64,000 bases of DNA from JAWLGZ01 sp041690635. GTDB lineage: Bacteria; Pseudomonadota; Gammaproteobacteria; Thiohalomonadales; Thiohalomonadaceae. Where the stretch lies: contig JAWLGZ010000003.1 in assembly GCA_041690635.1 (NCBI GenBank), positions 558,001 through 622,000 of the forward strand, written 5' to 3'. Under the pieces are notes generated by a model that saw only the letters and a program-made list of their open reading frames with translations, made no database searches and had not been told where the DNA came from. This document shows positions 16,343 through 23,337 of this stretch, piece after piece; positions within the stretch are counted from its first letter, which is position 1, and the number at the start of each line of letters is the position of its first letter. A program made the translations under genes and the position numbers.

Positions 16343-17344
16343 TCAGCGATACCCATTGTCTGCTCGTACCTTGCCACGAAATACATAGTAGGTGTGGGCG
16401 GTATAAGCCAGCACCAGCGGCACTAGAAGCAGCACCCCGGTGAGGATGAAGCTTAGGCTCTCAGGTGGCGAGGCGGCCTCCCACAGGGAGATGTGGCGCG
16501 GGACGATGAAGGGCCAGATGCTGATGGCGAAGCCGAGATAGGCGAGCATGAACAGGCCGGCGCTCAGGGGAAACGGCTCCCGCTCCCGGTGTAGCGACAG
16601 GGCCCGCCACAACCGCCACGCGGCCGCCGCCGTGATCGCCGGCACCGGCGAGAGGTACAGCAGGTTGGGCCAGGAGAACCAGCGACGGGCGATCTCCGCC
16701 TCCGCCAACGGTGTCCAGAGACTCACCAGCAGAATGAAGCCGATGAGCACCGCCGCCAGCGGCCGCGCCACCCGGTAGCACCACGCCTGCAGGACCCCGT
16801 CCGACTTCATGATGAGCCAGGTGGCGCCGAGCAGCGCGTAACCGGAGACCAGCGCCACACCGGTCACCAGGCTGAACGGCGTGAGCCAGCCGAACGGTCC
16901 GCCGACGTACACTCCGTCCTCCAGGTCAAATCCCTCGACGAAGCTGCCGAGCACCAGCCCCTGGGCGAACGCGGCGCCGGTCGACCCGGCGAAGAAGGCC
17001 CAGTCCCACCGCCGCTTGCGTCGCGACCGGGGGCGGAACTCGAACACCACGCCCCGGAAGATGAGTGCGGCAAGAAAGGCCATGAGGCCGAGATAGAGCG
17101 ACGGCAGCAACACGCTGTAGGCGAGGGGAAAGGCGGAGAAGAGGGTGATGCCGCCGAGCACGAGCCAGGTCTCGTTGCCGTCCCAGATCGGGGAGACCGC
17201 CGCGATCATCGTCTCGCGTGCCTCATCGCCCGGTGCGAACGGAAAGAGGATGCCGACGCCGAGATCGAAGCCGTCCAGCACCACGTACATGGCGACGGCG
17301 AAGATGAGGACGGCGGCGGCGACGATGACCAGGTCCATTTCCAT
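16343..17344 (-). CDS. cydB: Cytochrome bd-type quinol oxidase subunit II (CioB-like)
   Basis: This 333-residue integral membrane subunit of a terminal quinol oxidase starts MEMDLVIVAAAVLIFAVAMYVVLDGFDLGVG, followed by SPIWDGNETWLVLGG, both diagnostic of subunit II. About eight hydrophobic helices are visible, and the family end block WPFIVPRHISLWEAASPPESL is present. The sequence style is closer to the cyanide-insensitive oxidase (CioB) branch than to E. coli CydB. The reading frame abuts the subunit I stop: a GTG at 17347 and an ATG at 17344 follow directly, and the ATG is preferred. No small CydX subunit is evident downstream. Confidence 0.94.
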   Translation of the reverse strand: MEMDLVIVAAAVLIFAVAMYVVLDGFDLGVGILFPFAPGDEARETMIAAVSPIWDGNETWLVLGGITLFSAFPLAYSVLLPSLYLGLMAFLAALIFRGVVFEFRPRSRRKRRWDWAFFAGSTGAAFAQGLVLGSFVEGFDLEDGVYVGGPFGWLTPFSLVTGVALVSGYALLGATWLIMKSDGVLQAWCYRVARPLAAVLIGFILLVSLWTPLAEAEIARRWFSWPNLLYLSPVPAITAAAAWRLWRALSLHREREPFPLSAGLFMLAYLGFAISIWPFIVPRHISLWEAASPPESLSFILTGVLLLVPLVLAYTAHTYYVFRGKVRADNGYR

Positions 17345-17347
17345 CAC

Positions 17348-18724
17348 TCACTTCGGCAGCGGATACCAGGCGGTGCGCGGCACCCCGGCGATCGCCTCGG
17401 CCGGAACGTGCTCCTCCGGCCCGGTCTCGATGATGCGGCGCAGGTAGTGGAGAAAGGCGACGAGCAGCAGCGGGTAGATCACCAGGAACAGGGAGAGAGA
17501 AGCGGCGACCGACCCGGCCGGCAGCGGGCTGGCGGCATCGACCGTACGCATCAGCCCGTACACCACCCAGGGCTGGCGTCCCGCCTCGGTGACCACCCAG
17601 CCGGCAATGACGGCGATAAAGCCGAGCGGACTGGCGATGACCAGCAGGCGCAGAAACCAGCGCCGTTCGCACAGCACCCCGCGCCGCCGTAGCACCGCAC
17701 CAGTGATGGCGAGCGCCAGCAGGAGCAGGCCGATGAACAGCATCACGCGGAAGGCGAAGAAGACCAGCGGTACGTAGGGCCGATCCTCCGGCCCCACCTG
17801 ATCGAGCCCCACCACGACACCCCCGGGGTCGTGCTGCAGGATGAGGCTGCCCACCTTGGGGATCGCCACCTCAAAGCGATTCTCGGCCTGTTGCTGATCC
17901 GGAATGGCGAACACCACGAAAGGCGCCGAGGTGGTGGTCTCCCACAGCCCCTCGATGGCCGCCACCTTCATTGGCTGGTACTTCTGTGTGTTGAGGCCGT
18001 GCAGGTCGCCGATCAGCAGCTGGGCCGGCGCGAACAGGAGGGCCGCAGTCATGGCGGTGGAGAGCATGCGGCGGGACAGTTCCAGATGGCGGCCGTGCAG
18101 CAGATACCAGGCGGCGACGCCCGCCACCACGAAGCTGGTGGTCAGCAGCGAGGCCATCAGCATATGGGCGAGGCGGAACGGGAAGGAGGGGTTGAAGATC
18201 ACCTTCGCCCAACGGGTGACATGAAACACCCCCTCCCGCAGTTCGAATCCGGCCGGGGTGTGCATCCACGAATTGGCCGAGAGGATCCAGAACGAAGAGA
18301 GCACCGTGCCGAGCGCCACCATCACCGTGGCAAAGAGATGCATGCGCGGCCCCACCCGGCCGAAGCCGAACAGCAGCACCGGCAGGAAGCTCGCCTCCAG
18401 GAAGAACGCTGTCAGCACCTCATAGCTCATGACCGGCGCCAGCACATTGCCGGCAGCACGGGAGAAGAGGGCGAAGTTGGTGCCGAACTCGAAGGAGAGG
18501 ACGACCCCGGAGACCACCCCGACCCCGAAACCGAGAGCGAAGATGCGGGTCCAGAAGCGGAACAGCTGCATGTAGGCGTGGTCGCCGCTGCGCATCCAGC
18601 GGCCATGCAGGTAGACCAGGAACAGCGACAGGCCGATGGTCAGGGTGGGGAACAGGATGTGAAACGCGAGGGTGAACGCGAACTGGAGACGGGAGAGGAG
18701 GACCGGATCGGCGAGAGACTCCAT
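17348..18724 (-). CDS. cydA: Cytochrome bd-type quinol oxidase subunit I (CioA-like, short Q-loop)
   Basis: This 458-residue heme-bearing subunit oxidises quinol and reduces oxygen. Heme ligand contexts are present: LAFHILFPTLTIG (the His near residue 22) and PFRLAHMLMAS (His), with the conserved GRQPW near residues 390-400. The quinol-binding loop after GLNTQKYQPMKVAAIEG is short compared with the long Q-loop of E. coli CydA (522 residues), as in CioA-type enzymes. These tolerate cyanide and usually nitric oxide. A perfect palindrome GCGGACGTCCGC (18732-18743) lies between a distant AGGGAGG site and the ATG. The upstream neighbour on the same strand is an NsrR-like repressor. Confidence 0.94.
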   Translation of the reverse strand: MESLADPVLLSRLQFAFTLAFHILFPTLTIGLSLFLVYLHGRWMRSGDHAYMQLFRFWTRIFALGFGVGVVSGVVLSFEFGTNFALFSRAAGNVLAPVMSYEVLTAFFLEASFLPVLLFGFGRVGPRMHLFATVMVALGTVLSSFWILSANSWMHTPAGFELREGVFHVTRWAKVIFNPSFPFRLAHMLMASLLTTSFVVAGVAAWYLLHGRHLELSRRMLSTAMTAALLFAPAQLLIGDLHGLNTQKYQPMKVAAIEGLWETTTSAPFVVFAIPDQQQAENRFEVAIPKVGSLILQHDPGGVVVGLDQVGPEDRPYVPLVFFAFRVMLFIGLLLLALAITGAVLRRRGVLCERRWFLRLLVIASPLGFIAVIAGWVVTEAGRQPWVVYGLMRTVDAASPLPAGSVAASLSLFLVIYPLLLVAFLHYLRRIIETGPEEHVPAEAIAGVPRTAWYPLPK

Positions 18725-18766
18725 GGCGTGTGCGGACGTCCGCCTCCCTGGCGTCCGTTGGTGAGT

Positions 18767-18950
18767 CTAGAGCACCGAACAGCTAAACCGAGTGTTGCTT
18801 AATCTGTAGGAGCCCGGCCCTCCGGGCGAATAGCGGCAAAGCCGCTTCAGCCCTGGATTCGCTCCGGTAGGCCCATTCGCCCGCGGGGCGGGCTCCTACA
18901 GCTGGCCGGCTCTTAAGGACAACGTTCCATTTATCTGTTCGGTGCTCTAG
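18767..18950. repeat. MITE-like nested palindrome: 16-bp perfect terminal inverted repeats around a REP element
   Basis: CTAGAGCACCGAACAG (18767-18782) and its exact reverse complement (18935-18950) bound a 184-bp element. Inside, 18805-18900 is a GTAGGAGC-family REP palindrome, TGTAGGAGC to GCTCCTACA, with an internal GCGGCAAAGCCGC hairpin. There is no open frame for a transposase. It fills the space between the nsrR-like gene and cydA, so the cydAB promoter must lie inside or next to it. No target duplication beyond the palindromic CTAG ends is evident. Confidence 0.75.
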
Positions 18951-19014
18951 GCAAGGCGCATGCGGCGATGGATTAAACGTAGCCGCCGCGGGCGGGGGTT
19001 CAAGTGCGGGCGTT

Positions 19015-19446
19015 TCAGGCGGAGTCCGATTCGGGTACCGGGGCGCGGAGCAGCAGATCGCCCACCTTGTGCCGATCGAGCACCTGGAGATAGGCATCGG
19101 TTGCCTCGTCGAGAACATGTTTTAACCCGCACACCGGTTCCACCGCGCAGCGCCCCTCCGCCTCCGGCTGGAAGCATTCGGCCATGTGGAAGTGGGGTTC
19201 CGTGGCGCGCACGATTGCGCCCACGGTCAGTGATGCCGCCTCCGATGCGAGCCGCAGGCCGCCCCGTTTGCCCTGCACGGTGTCGATGATCCCCTGGCGT
19301 GACAGGTTATGGACCACCTTCACCAGGTGGTTGCGGGAGATGGCGAAGTAATCGCTGATCTCGCGGATGGTCACCAGTCGATCCGGGTGCATCGACAGGT
19401 AGATCAGGACGCGCAGGGAAAAATCGGTGTAAAGGGTGAGCTGCAT
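19015..19446 (-). CDS. nsrR: Rrf2-family repressor, NsrR-like nitric oxide sensor
   Basis: This 143-residue winged-helix regulator begins MQLTLYTDFSLRVLIYLSMHP, nearly the NsrR N-terminus. The recognition region is ISRNHLVKVVHNLSRQGIIDTVQGKRGGLRLA. Three Cys for a [2Fe-2S]/[4Fe-4S] cluster sit in CFQPEAEGRCAVEPVCGLKHVLDEA with NsrR-like spacing. It is expected to release DNA when NO attacks the cluster. An AGGAG site precedes the ATG at 19446; the in-frame start at 19467 is less likely. GATGTATC, resembling an NsrR half-site, lies about 20 bp upstream of the ATG, suggesting autoregulation (weak evidence). Downstream on the same strand is the bd oxidase operon, a sensible NO-tolerance target. 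Confidence 0.88.
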   Translation of the reverse strand: MQLTLYTDFSLRVLIYLSMHPDRLVTIREISDYFAISRNHLVKVVHNLSRQGIIDTVQGKRGGLRLASEAASLTVGAIVRATEPHFHMAECFQPEAEGRCAVEPVCGLKHVLDEATDAYLQVLDRHKVGDLLLRAPVPESDSA

Positions 19447-19524
19447 GGTGTTCTCCTCTGCGCCCATGATACATCAGCACTCCCGCCTTATACTCGGTGA
19501 GGAGAACGACAGGGAGGTCGTCAC

Positions 19525-20091
19525 ATGCCACGAATCGCTTCGCGGGTCTTGCTGGGCACGTTTATCTCAGCGCTGCTCTTCGCCGCGGGGGCTGTCCAGC
19601 CCCAGCAGCTGGGTGAGCCCGCGCCGCAACCGTTCCCACAGCCGCAGCCGTTCCCTGAGCCACAACCGTTCTTCCAGCCGCAGCCGCAGCCGTTCCCGGA
19701 ACCACAACCATTCTTCCAACCGCAGCCGCAGCCGTTCCCGGAACCACAACCATTCTTCCAACCACAGCCGCAGCCGTTCCCGGAACCACAACCATTCTTC
19801 CAACCACAGCCGCAGCCGTTCCCCGAGCCGCAACCGTTCTTCCAACCGCAGCCGCGGCCGTTCCCCGAGCCACAACCATTCTTCCGACCACAGCCGCGGC
19901 CGTTCCCCGAGCCACAACCATTCTTCCAACCGCGGCCGCAGCCGTTCGGTACCCCCGGAACACCACCGGGCGGGGAGGGCGGGATTACCGGGTCGCCGCC
20001 ATTGGGGAGCCAGCAGTTGCCGCGCGGGCGCGGATCGGTGGGGCCACCGCCGATGGGCAGCCAGTCCCGGCCGGGCACCGGATCCCGGTAA
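19525..20091 (+). CDS. Exported Pro/Gln/Phe-rich tandem-repeat protein
   Basis: This 188-residue protein has a signal peptide (MPRIASRVLLGTFISALLFAAGA). Seven tandem copies of a 14-residue unit, FPEPQPFFQPQPQP with minor changes, follow, and then a Gly/Pro-rich tail (GTPGTPPGGEGGITGSPPLGSQQLPRGRG). The ribosome site is GGGAGG. It has no catalytic motif and should be intrinsically extended, perhaps polyproline II. The DNA repeats (19648-19941) keep all other frames open, but only this frame has a start with a signal peptide. It ends 2 nt before the sohB start, so the two are probably translated together. Function is unknown: a periplasmic or surface spacer, or a SohB substrate, are guesses. 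Confidence 0.7.
   Translation: MPRIASRVLLGTFISALLFAAGAVQPQQLGEPAPQPFPQPQPFPEPQPFFQPQPQPFPEPQPFFQPQPQPFPEPQPFFQPQPQPFPEPQPFFQPQPQPFPEPQPFFQPQPRPFPEPQPFFRPQPRPFPEPQPFFQPRPQPFGTPGTPPGGEGGITGSPPLGSQQLPRGRGSVGPPPMGSQSRPGTGSR
19648..19941 (+). repeat. Seven tandem 42-bp repeats inside the Pro/Gln-rich gene
   Basis: Seven contiguous 42-bp units start at 19648, 19690, 19732, 19774, 19816, 19858 and 19900. Units 2-4 are nearly identical, while units 1 and 5-7 differ mostly at third positions or by Q-to-R changes. Near-identity suggests recent expansion and likely copy-number variation among strains. Confidence 0.9.
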
Positions 20092-20092
20092 C

Positions 20093-21040
20093 GTGGAGCC
20101 GCTCACCGACTTGCTGCTCTTCCTGGCCAAGGCGCTCATCGTGGTGATCGCCATCGTCGCTGCGGTGGCGGGTGCCGCTGGCGCCGCCATGCGGGTGCGA
20201 CGGCAGCGCCCGCCCGGCCGGCTGGTGGTCAAGAGCCTCAACGGCCGCTACCGGCAGATGGAGCGGACCGTGCGTGCCGCCATGCTGCCGGCGCGCGCCT
20301 TCCGCCGCATGCTGCGCCGGGAGCGAAGAAACCAGAAAAGGCAGGGGAGTGAGCTGCGGCGAAATCTCTTCGTCATCGACTTCAGCGGCGACCTCCGCGC
20401 CTCCGCCACCGCCGCCCTGCGCGAGGAGATCTCCGCCATTCTCAGCGCCGCCCGGCCCGGCGACGAGGTGGTGCTGCGGCTGGAGAGCGTCGGCGGGTCG
20501 GTGGTCGGCTACGGGCTCGCCGCCTCGCAGCTCGCCCGGCTGAAGGCGCGCGAACTGCGTCTGACCGCCTGCGTGGATCGGGTGGCGGCGAGCGGCGGCT
20601 ATCTGATGGCGGCGGTGGCCGACCGTGTGCTGGCGGCGCCGTTTGCGGTGGTCGGCTCCATTGGTGTCATCGCCCAGTTCCCCAACTTCAACAAGCTGCT
20701 CAAGCGCCACGATATCGATTACGAGCAGTTTCAGGCCGGCCAGTGGAAGCGGACCGTCACCCTGTTCGGCGAGAACACCGAGGAGGCGCGGAGCAAACTG
20801 CGCGAGCAGTTGGAGGTGATCCACGCCCACTTCAAGCAGTTCGTCGCCGCCCACCGCCCCGACCTCGACCTGGAGCGGGTGGCCACCGGCGAATACTGGC
20901 TCGGGACCGACGCCCTCGACCTGAAGCTGGTGGACGAGCTGCGCACCAGCGACGACTACCTGCTCGCCGCCGCCGCCGAGGCGGACCTCTACGAGGTGCA
21001 GTACCTCCTGCCGCGCCCCCGCCGCTGGCCCTGGGGGTGA
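20093..21040 (+). CDS. sohB: Inner-membrane S49 family serine protease, SohB
   Basis: This 315-residue SppA/SohB-type signal-peptide peptidase homologue is anchored by one N-terminal helix (LTDLLLFLAKALIVVIAIVAAVAG). The S49 core includes VVLRLESVGGSVVGYGLAASQL, VDRVAASGGYLMAAVADRVLAAPFAVVGSIGV with the catalytic Ser in AASGGY, and GQWKRTVTLFGENTEEARSKL with the Lys. Its domain order and length resemble E. coli SohB (349). GTG at 20093 was chosen because the N-terminus then matches SohB; the frame stays open upstream only because it crosses the repeat region. The start lies 2 nt after the repeat-protein stop, indicating coupling. Confidence 0.92.
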   Translation: MEPLTDLLLFLAKALIVVIAIVAAVAGAAGAAMRVRRQRPPGRLVVKSLNGRYRQMERTVRAAMLPARAFRRMLRRERRNQKRQGSELRRNLFVIDFSGDLRASATAALREEISAILSAARPGDEVVLRLESVGGSVVGYGLAASQLARLKARELRLTACVDRVAASGGYLMAAVADRVLAAPFAVVGSIGVIAQFPNFNKLLKRHDIDYEQFQAGQWKRTVTLFGENTEEARSKLREQLEVIHAHFKQFVAAHRPDLDLERVATGEYWLGTDALDLKLVDELRTSDDYLLAAAAEADLYEVQYLLPRPRRWPWG

Positions 21041-21079
21041 ACCCCGCGCGCCGTGAGCGCCGCGCAATCCCCCGGCGGA

Positions 21080-21173
21080 GTAGGAGCGATGTCCACGGAA
21101 GGACGAATGCCGCGCGCGCATGGATGCGCAGAAGCGGCCCGGCCCTCCGGGCGAACAGCGGCGAAGCCGCTTC
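21080..21173. repeat. Composite REP remnant downstream of sohB
   Basis: GTAGGAGCGATGTCC begins a partial REP at 21080. It is followed directly by GGCCCGGCCCTCCGGGCGAACAGCGGCGAAGCCGCTTCC, which matches the left half of the 18805-18900 element. The closing GCTCCTAC is missing, so two incomplete units seem joined. It lies between convergent genes. Confidence 0.55.
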
Positions 21174-21216
21174 CAAACCGGGTGTTACCTCAAGCCCAGT
21201 CGTCTGCAGAAGACCT

Positions 21217-21984
21217 TCAGGCGGTCTCGGAGCGGCAGTGAAAACCGGTGGCCAGCAGGCGTGCCCAGAGCAGGCGCCAGGTGGTCCAGTCGTGCCCGCC
21301 CGGGACCACCATCACCTGTTCGTTGCGCAGCAGCTCCGCCAGCAGCCGGTTGGCCGCGGCGAAACTGTCCCGTTCGCCGTAGCCCAGCCAGATGGGCGGC
21401 AGGCCGCTGTCGGGGTCGAGATAGCCGTGCAGCCACTGCCAGAGCTCAGTCTGGAAATCCTGCCGGTGCGGCTCCGGTCGCCACTGGGCGAGGCCGCCCG
21501 CCCTCCGGATGGCGGTGATGGTCTTGGGGAAGCCGAGGAAGGGGGCCAGCAGCACCAGCCCGGCCACCCGCTCCGGGTGGCGTGCGGCGTAGAGCAGAGC
21601 GCCGAAGCCGCCCAGGGAGATCCCCACCAGCCACACCTGCCGGTGGTCCGCCGCCTGCGCCGGCAGCACCACATCCTGGTGCAGTCGCTCCACCACGGTG
21701 CCGCGGCTGAAATAGCCGTAGTGGCTGTCCACGGCGATCAGGTCCCAGGGCAGGCCGTAGCGCTGTGCCGTTTCGATGAAGCCGTGCCGGGCAAAATCGC
21801 CCGGGAGGTCGTCGATCCCGGGCAGGAGAATGCCGAGGCCGGCCGACCTCCTCTGGGTGAGGGGGAAGCGGACGGTGGCCAGCGGCGCCGGGGCCGGCAG
21901 CAGGGCGTTCAGGTGCGGAAAGCGGCGCATCACGCGGATGGTCGTCACACGTCTGAAGCGTTGCACGTCGCGCCAGAGGGTCAT
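21217..21984 (-). CDS. Alpha/beta hydrolase
   Basis: This 255-residue protein has the alpha/beta hydrolase order: oxyanion region LGILLPGIDDLPGDF, nucleophile elbow WLVGISLGGFGALL (Ser within GISLG), an acid candidate in GYGERDSFAAANRLL, and the catalytic His in VVPGGHDWTTW. There is no signal peptide. It could be an esterase, thioesterase or lipase-like enzyme; the substrate is unknown. It appears monocistronic and convergent with sohB. Confidence 0.85.
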   Translation of the reverse strand: MTLWRDVQRFRRVTTIRVMRRFPHLNALLPAPAPLATVRFPLTQRRSAGLGILLPGIDDLPGDFARHGFIETAQRYGLPWDLIAVDSHYGYFSRGTVVERLHQDVVLPAQAADHRQVWLVGISLGGFGALLYAARHPERVAGLVLLAPFLGFPKTITAIRRAGGLAQWRPEPHRQDFQTELWQWLHGYLDPDSGLPPIWLGYGERDSFAAANRLLAELLRNEQVMVVPGGHDWTTWRLLWARLLATGFHCRSETA

Positions 21985-22239
21985 GTGAGTCGATTAGGGT
22001 TCCGGGAAAGGTCGTTCACCCGCATCAGGTCGGACGGAGCCACGGGCGCTCCCCCTGAACAAGGCCGGTAACCTGAAATGGGCAGTGGGCGGCAGAATTG
22101 GCCGCCGCCGTTGTGGCGGTAGTGAATCTCGCCGTAGCCGGTTGCGACCCGGCCCGACGGCAGCCGTGCCGTCTCCCGCATCACCAGTCCGTGTGACCCA
22201 TTTCCTTGAGTGTAGGAGCCGGATTGGTGGCTACTGCCC
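21985..22239. other. Intergenic region, possible gene remnant
   Basis: This 255-bp gap lies upstream of the hydrolase on the minus strand. The reverse strand encodes a segment beginning MRETARLPSGRVATGYGEIH at 22181 that looks protein-like but lacks a convincing start and family. I treat it as a possible remnant. A lone REP half, GTAGGAGCCGG, is at 22213-22223. Confidence 0.3.
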
Positions 22240-23337
22240 CTAGCGCGGGGCCACCCGCACACCGTCGGCGATGGCGTCGTCCGGGTGGGTGATGACCGTC
22301 TCCCCCTCGGCGAGGCCCTCGAGGATCTGGCTCTCCAGCCCGCTCTGCCGTCCGACGCTCACCGAGCGCAGGCGCGCCTCGTCTCTCTCCACCACGAAAG
22401 CCGCCCACTGGCCGTTGCGCCGGAACAGGGCGCTGGTGGGCACCTGGAGGACCTCATCCTCGGCCCAGAGGATGAAGCGGGCCTCCACCCGGTAGGCGTC
22501 GCCCAGGCGCTGCCACTGGGGCGGGGGGGAGACGAAATCGGCGATCACCAGCACCCGCTGCTCCTCCACCCCCAGGGCGGAGAAGCGGGTGAAGCCCGCC
22601 GGCTCGATGGTACGCACCCGGCCCTCGAGCGGTTCGCCGCCCCAGCGCTCGAACAGCACCCGCATGCCCGGCTCGATGCGCACCGCATCCACCGAGAGCA
22701 CGTCCGCCTCCACCTCGATGCGGTTCGGATCGCCGATGGCGAGCAGCGGCTCGCCCGCCTGCACCACGCGCTGGCTCTTGTTCTCGATGGCCAGCACCCG
22801 CCCGCCGACCGGCGCGGTCACCTCCACCCGCTCCGCCGGTTCCGGGCCGAAGGTGAGGGCCGCCCGGGCCGACTGCAGCGCGGCACGCGCCTGGCCGGCA
22901 CTGGCCTCCGCCTGGTCCAGCGTGCTCCGCGGGATGTCGCCGCGCTCGAACAGGATGCGGGCGCGGCGCAGCTCCTCCTCGGCGAGCCGGTAGGCCGCCT
23001 CCGCCTCCTCCACCCGCGCCTCCGCCTGGGCACGGGTGCGCGGGTCCAGCGGGGTGGAGGGGGCGGGACCGATGGTGAGCAGCACCTGTCCCGCTTGAAC
23101 CGTATCCCCCACCTCCAGATCGAGACGCGGCACCTGGCCGGCCACCGGCGCGGAGATCACGTAGCGGTCGCGCACCCGGGTGCGGGCCTCCTCCAGCACC
23201 GTCACCGCCAGGGGGCCGGTCACCACCGGGGCGGTGGTGACCGGGACCGGCTGGGGGCGGAAGCTGAGCGCCAGCAGCAGCACCACCATGCCGGCGATCA
23301 GGGCGAGGAGGATCTTCTTGCGCGTGGACACGTTCAC
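22240..23337 (-). CDS. HlyD/MacA-type periplasmic adaptor protein
   Basis: This 365-residue membrane fusion protein has an N-terminal anchor (KKILLALIAGMVVLLLALSF), a first lipoyl half (YVISAPVAGQVPRLDLEVGDTVQAGQVLLTIGP), an alpha-hairpin of about residues 100-165, the second lipoyl half (VTAPVGGRVLAIENKSQRVVQAGEPLLAIGD) and beta-barrel regions. It bridges an inner-membrane transporter to an outer-membrane channel. It follows the permease and ATPase in one operon with 4-bp overlaps, forming a MacAB/DevBCA-like exporter. A TolC partner is not in the window, and the exported substrate is unknown. Confidence 0.9.
   Translation of the reverse strand: MNVSTRKKILLALIAGMVVLLLALSFRPQPVPVTTAPVVTGPLAVTVLEEARTRVRDRYVISAPVAGQVPRLDLEVGDTVQAGQVLLTIGPAPSTPLDPRTRAQAEARVEEAEAAYRLAEEELRRARILFERGDIPRSTLDQAEASAGQARAALQSARAALTFGPEPAERVEVTAPVGGRVLAIENKSQRVVQAGEPLLAIGDPNRIEVEADVLSVDAVRIEPGMRVLFERWGGEPLEGRVRTIEPAGFTRFSALGVEEQRVLVIADFVSPPPQWQRLGDAYRVEARFILWAEDEVLQVPTSALFRRNGQWAAFVVERDEARLRSVSVGRQSGLESQILEGLAEGETVITHPDDAIADGVRVAPR

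Noticed and set aside
18767..18950. Complete insertion sequence
   Set aside because: It has perfect inverted ends, but is only 184 bp with no transposase frame, so it is listed as a MITE-like repeat.
19648..19941. Regular spaced repeats that could look like a CRISPR array
   Set aside because: The 42-bp units are contiguous with no spacers and encode an in-frame peptide repeat.
19436..20092. N-terminal extension of sohB through an Arg/Ser/Asn/His-rich region
   Set aside because: This is the repeat DNA read in another frame; SohB homologues begin near the GTG at 20093.
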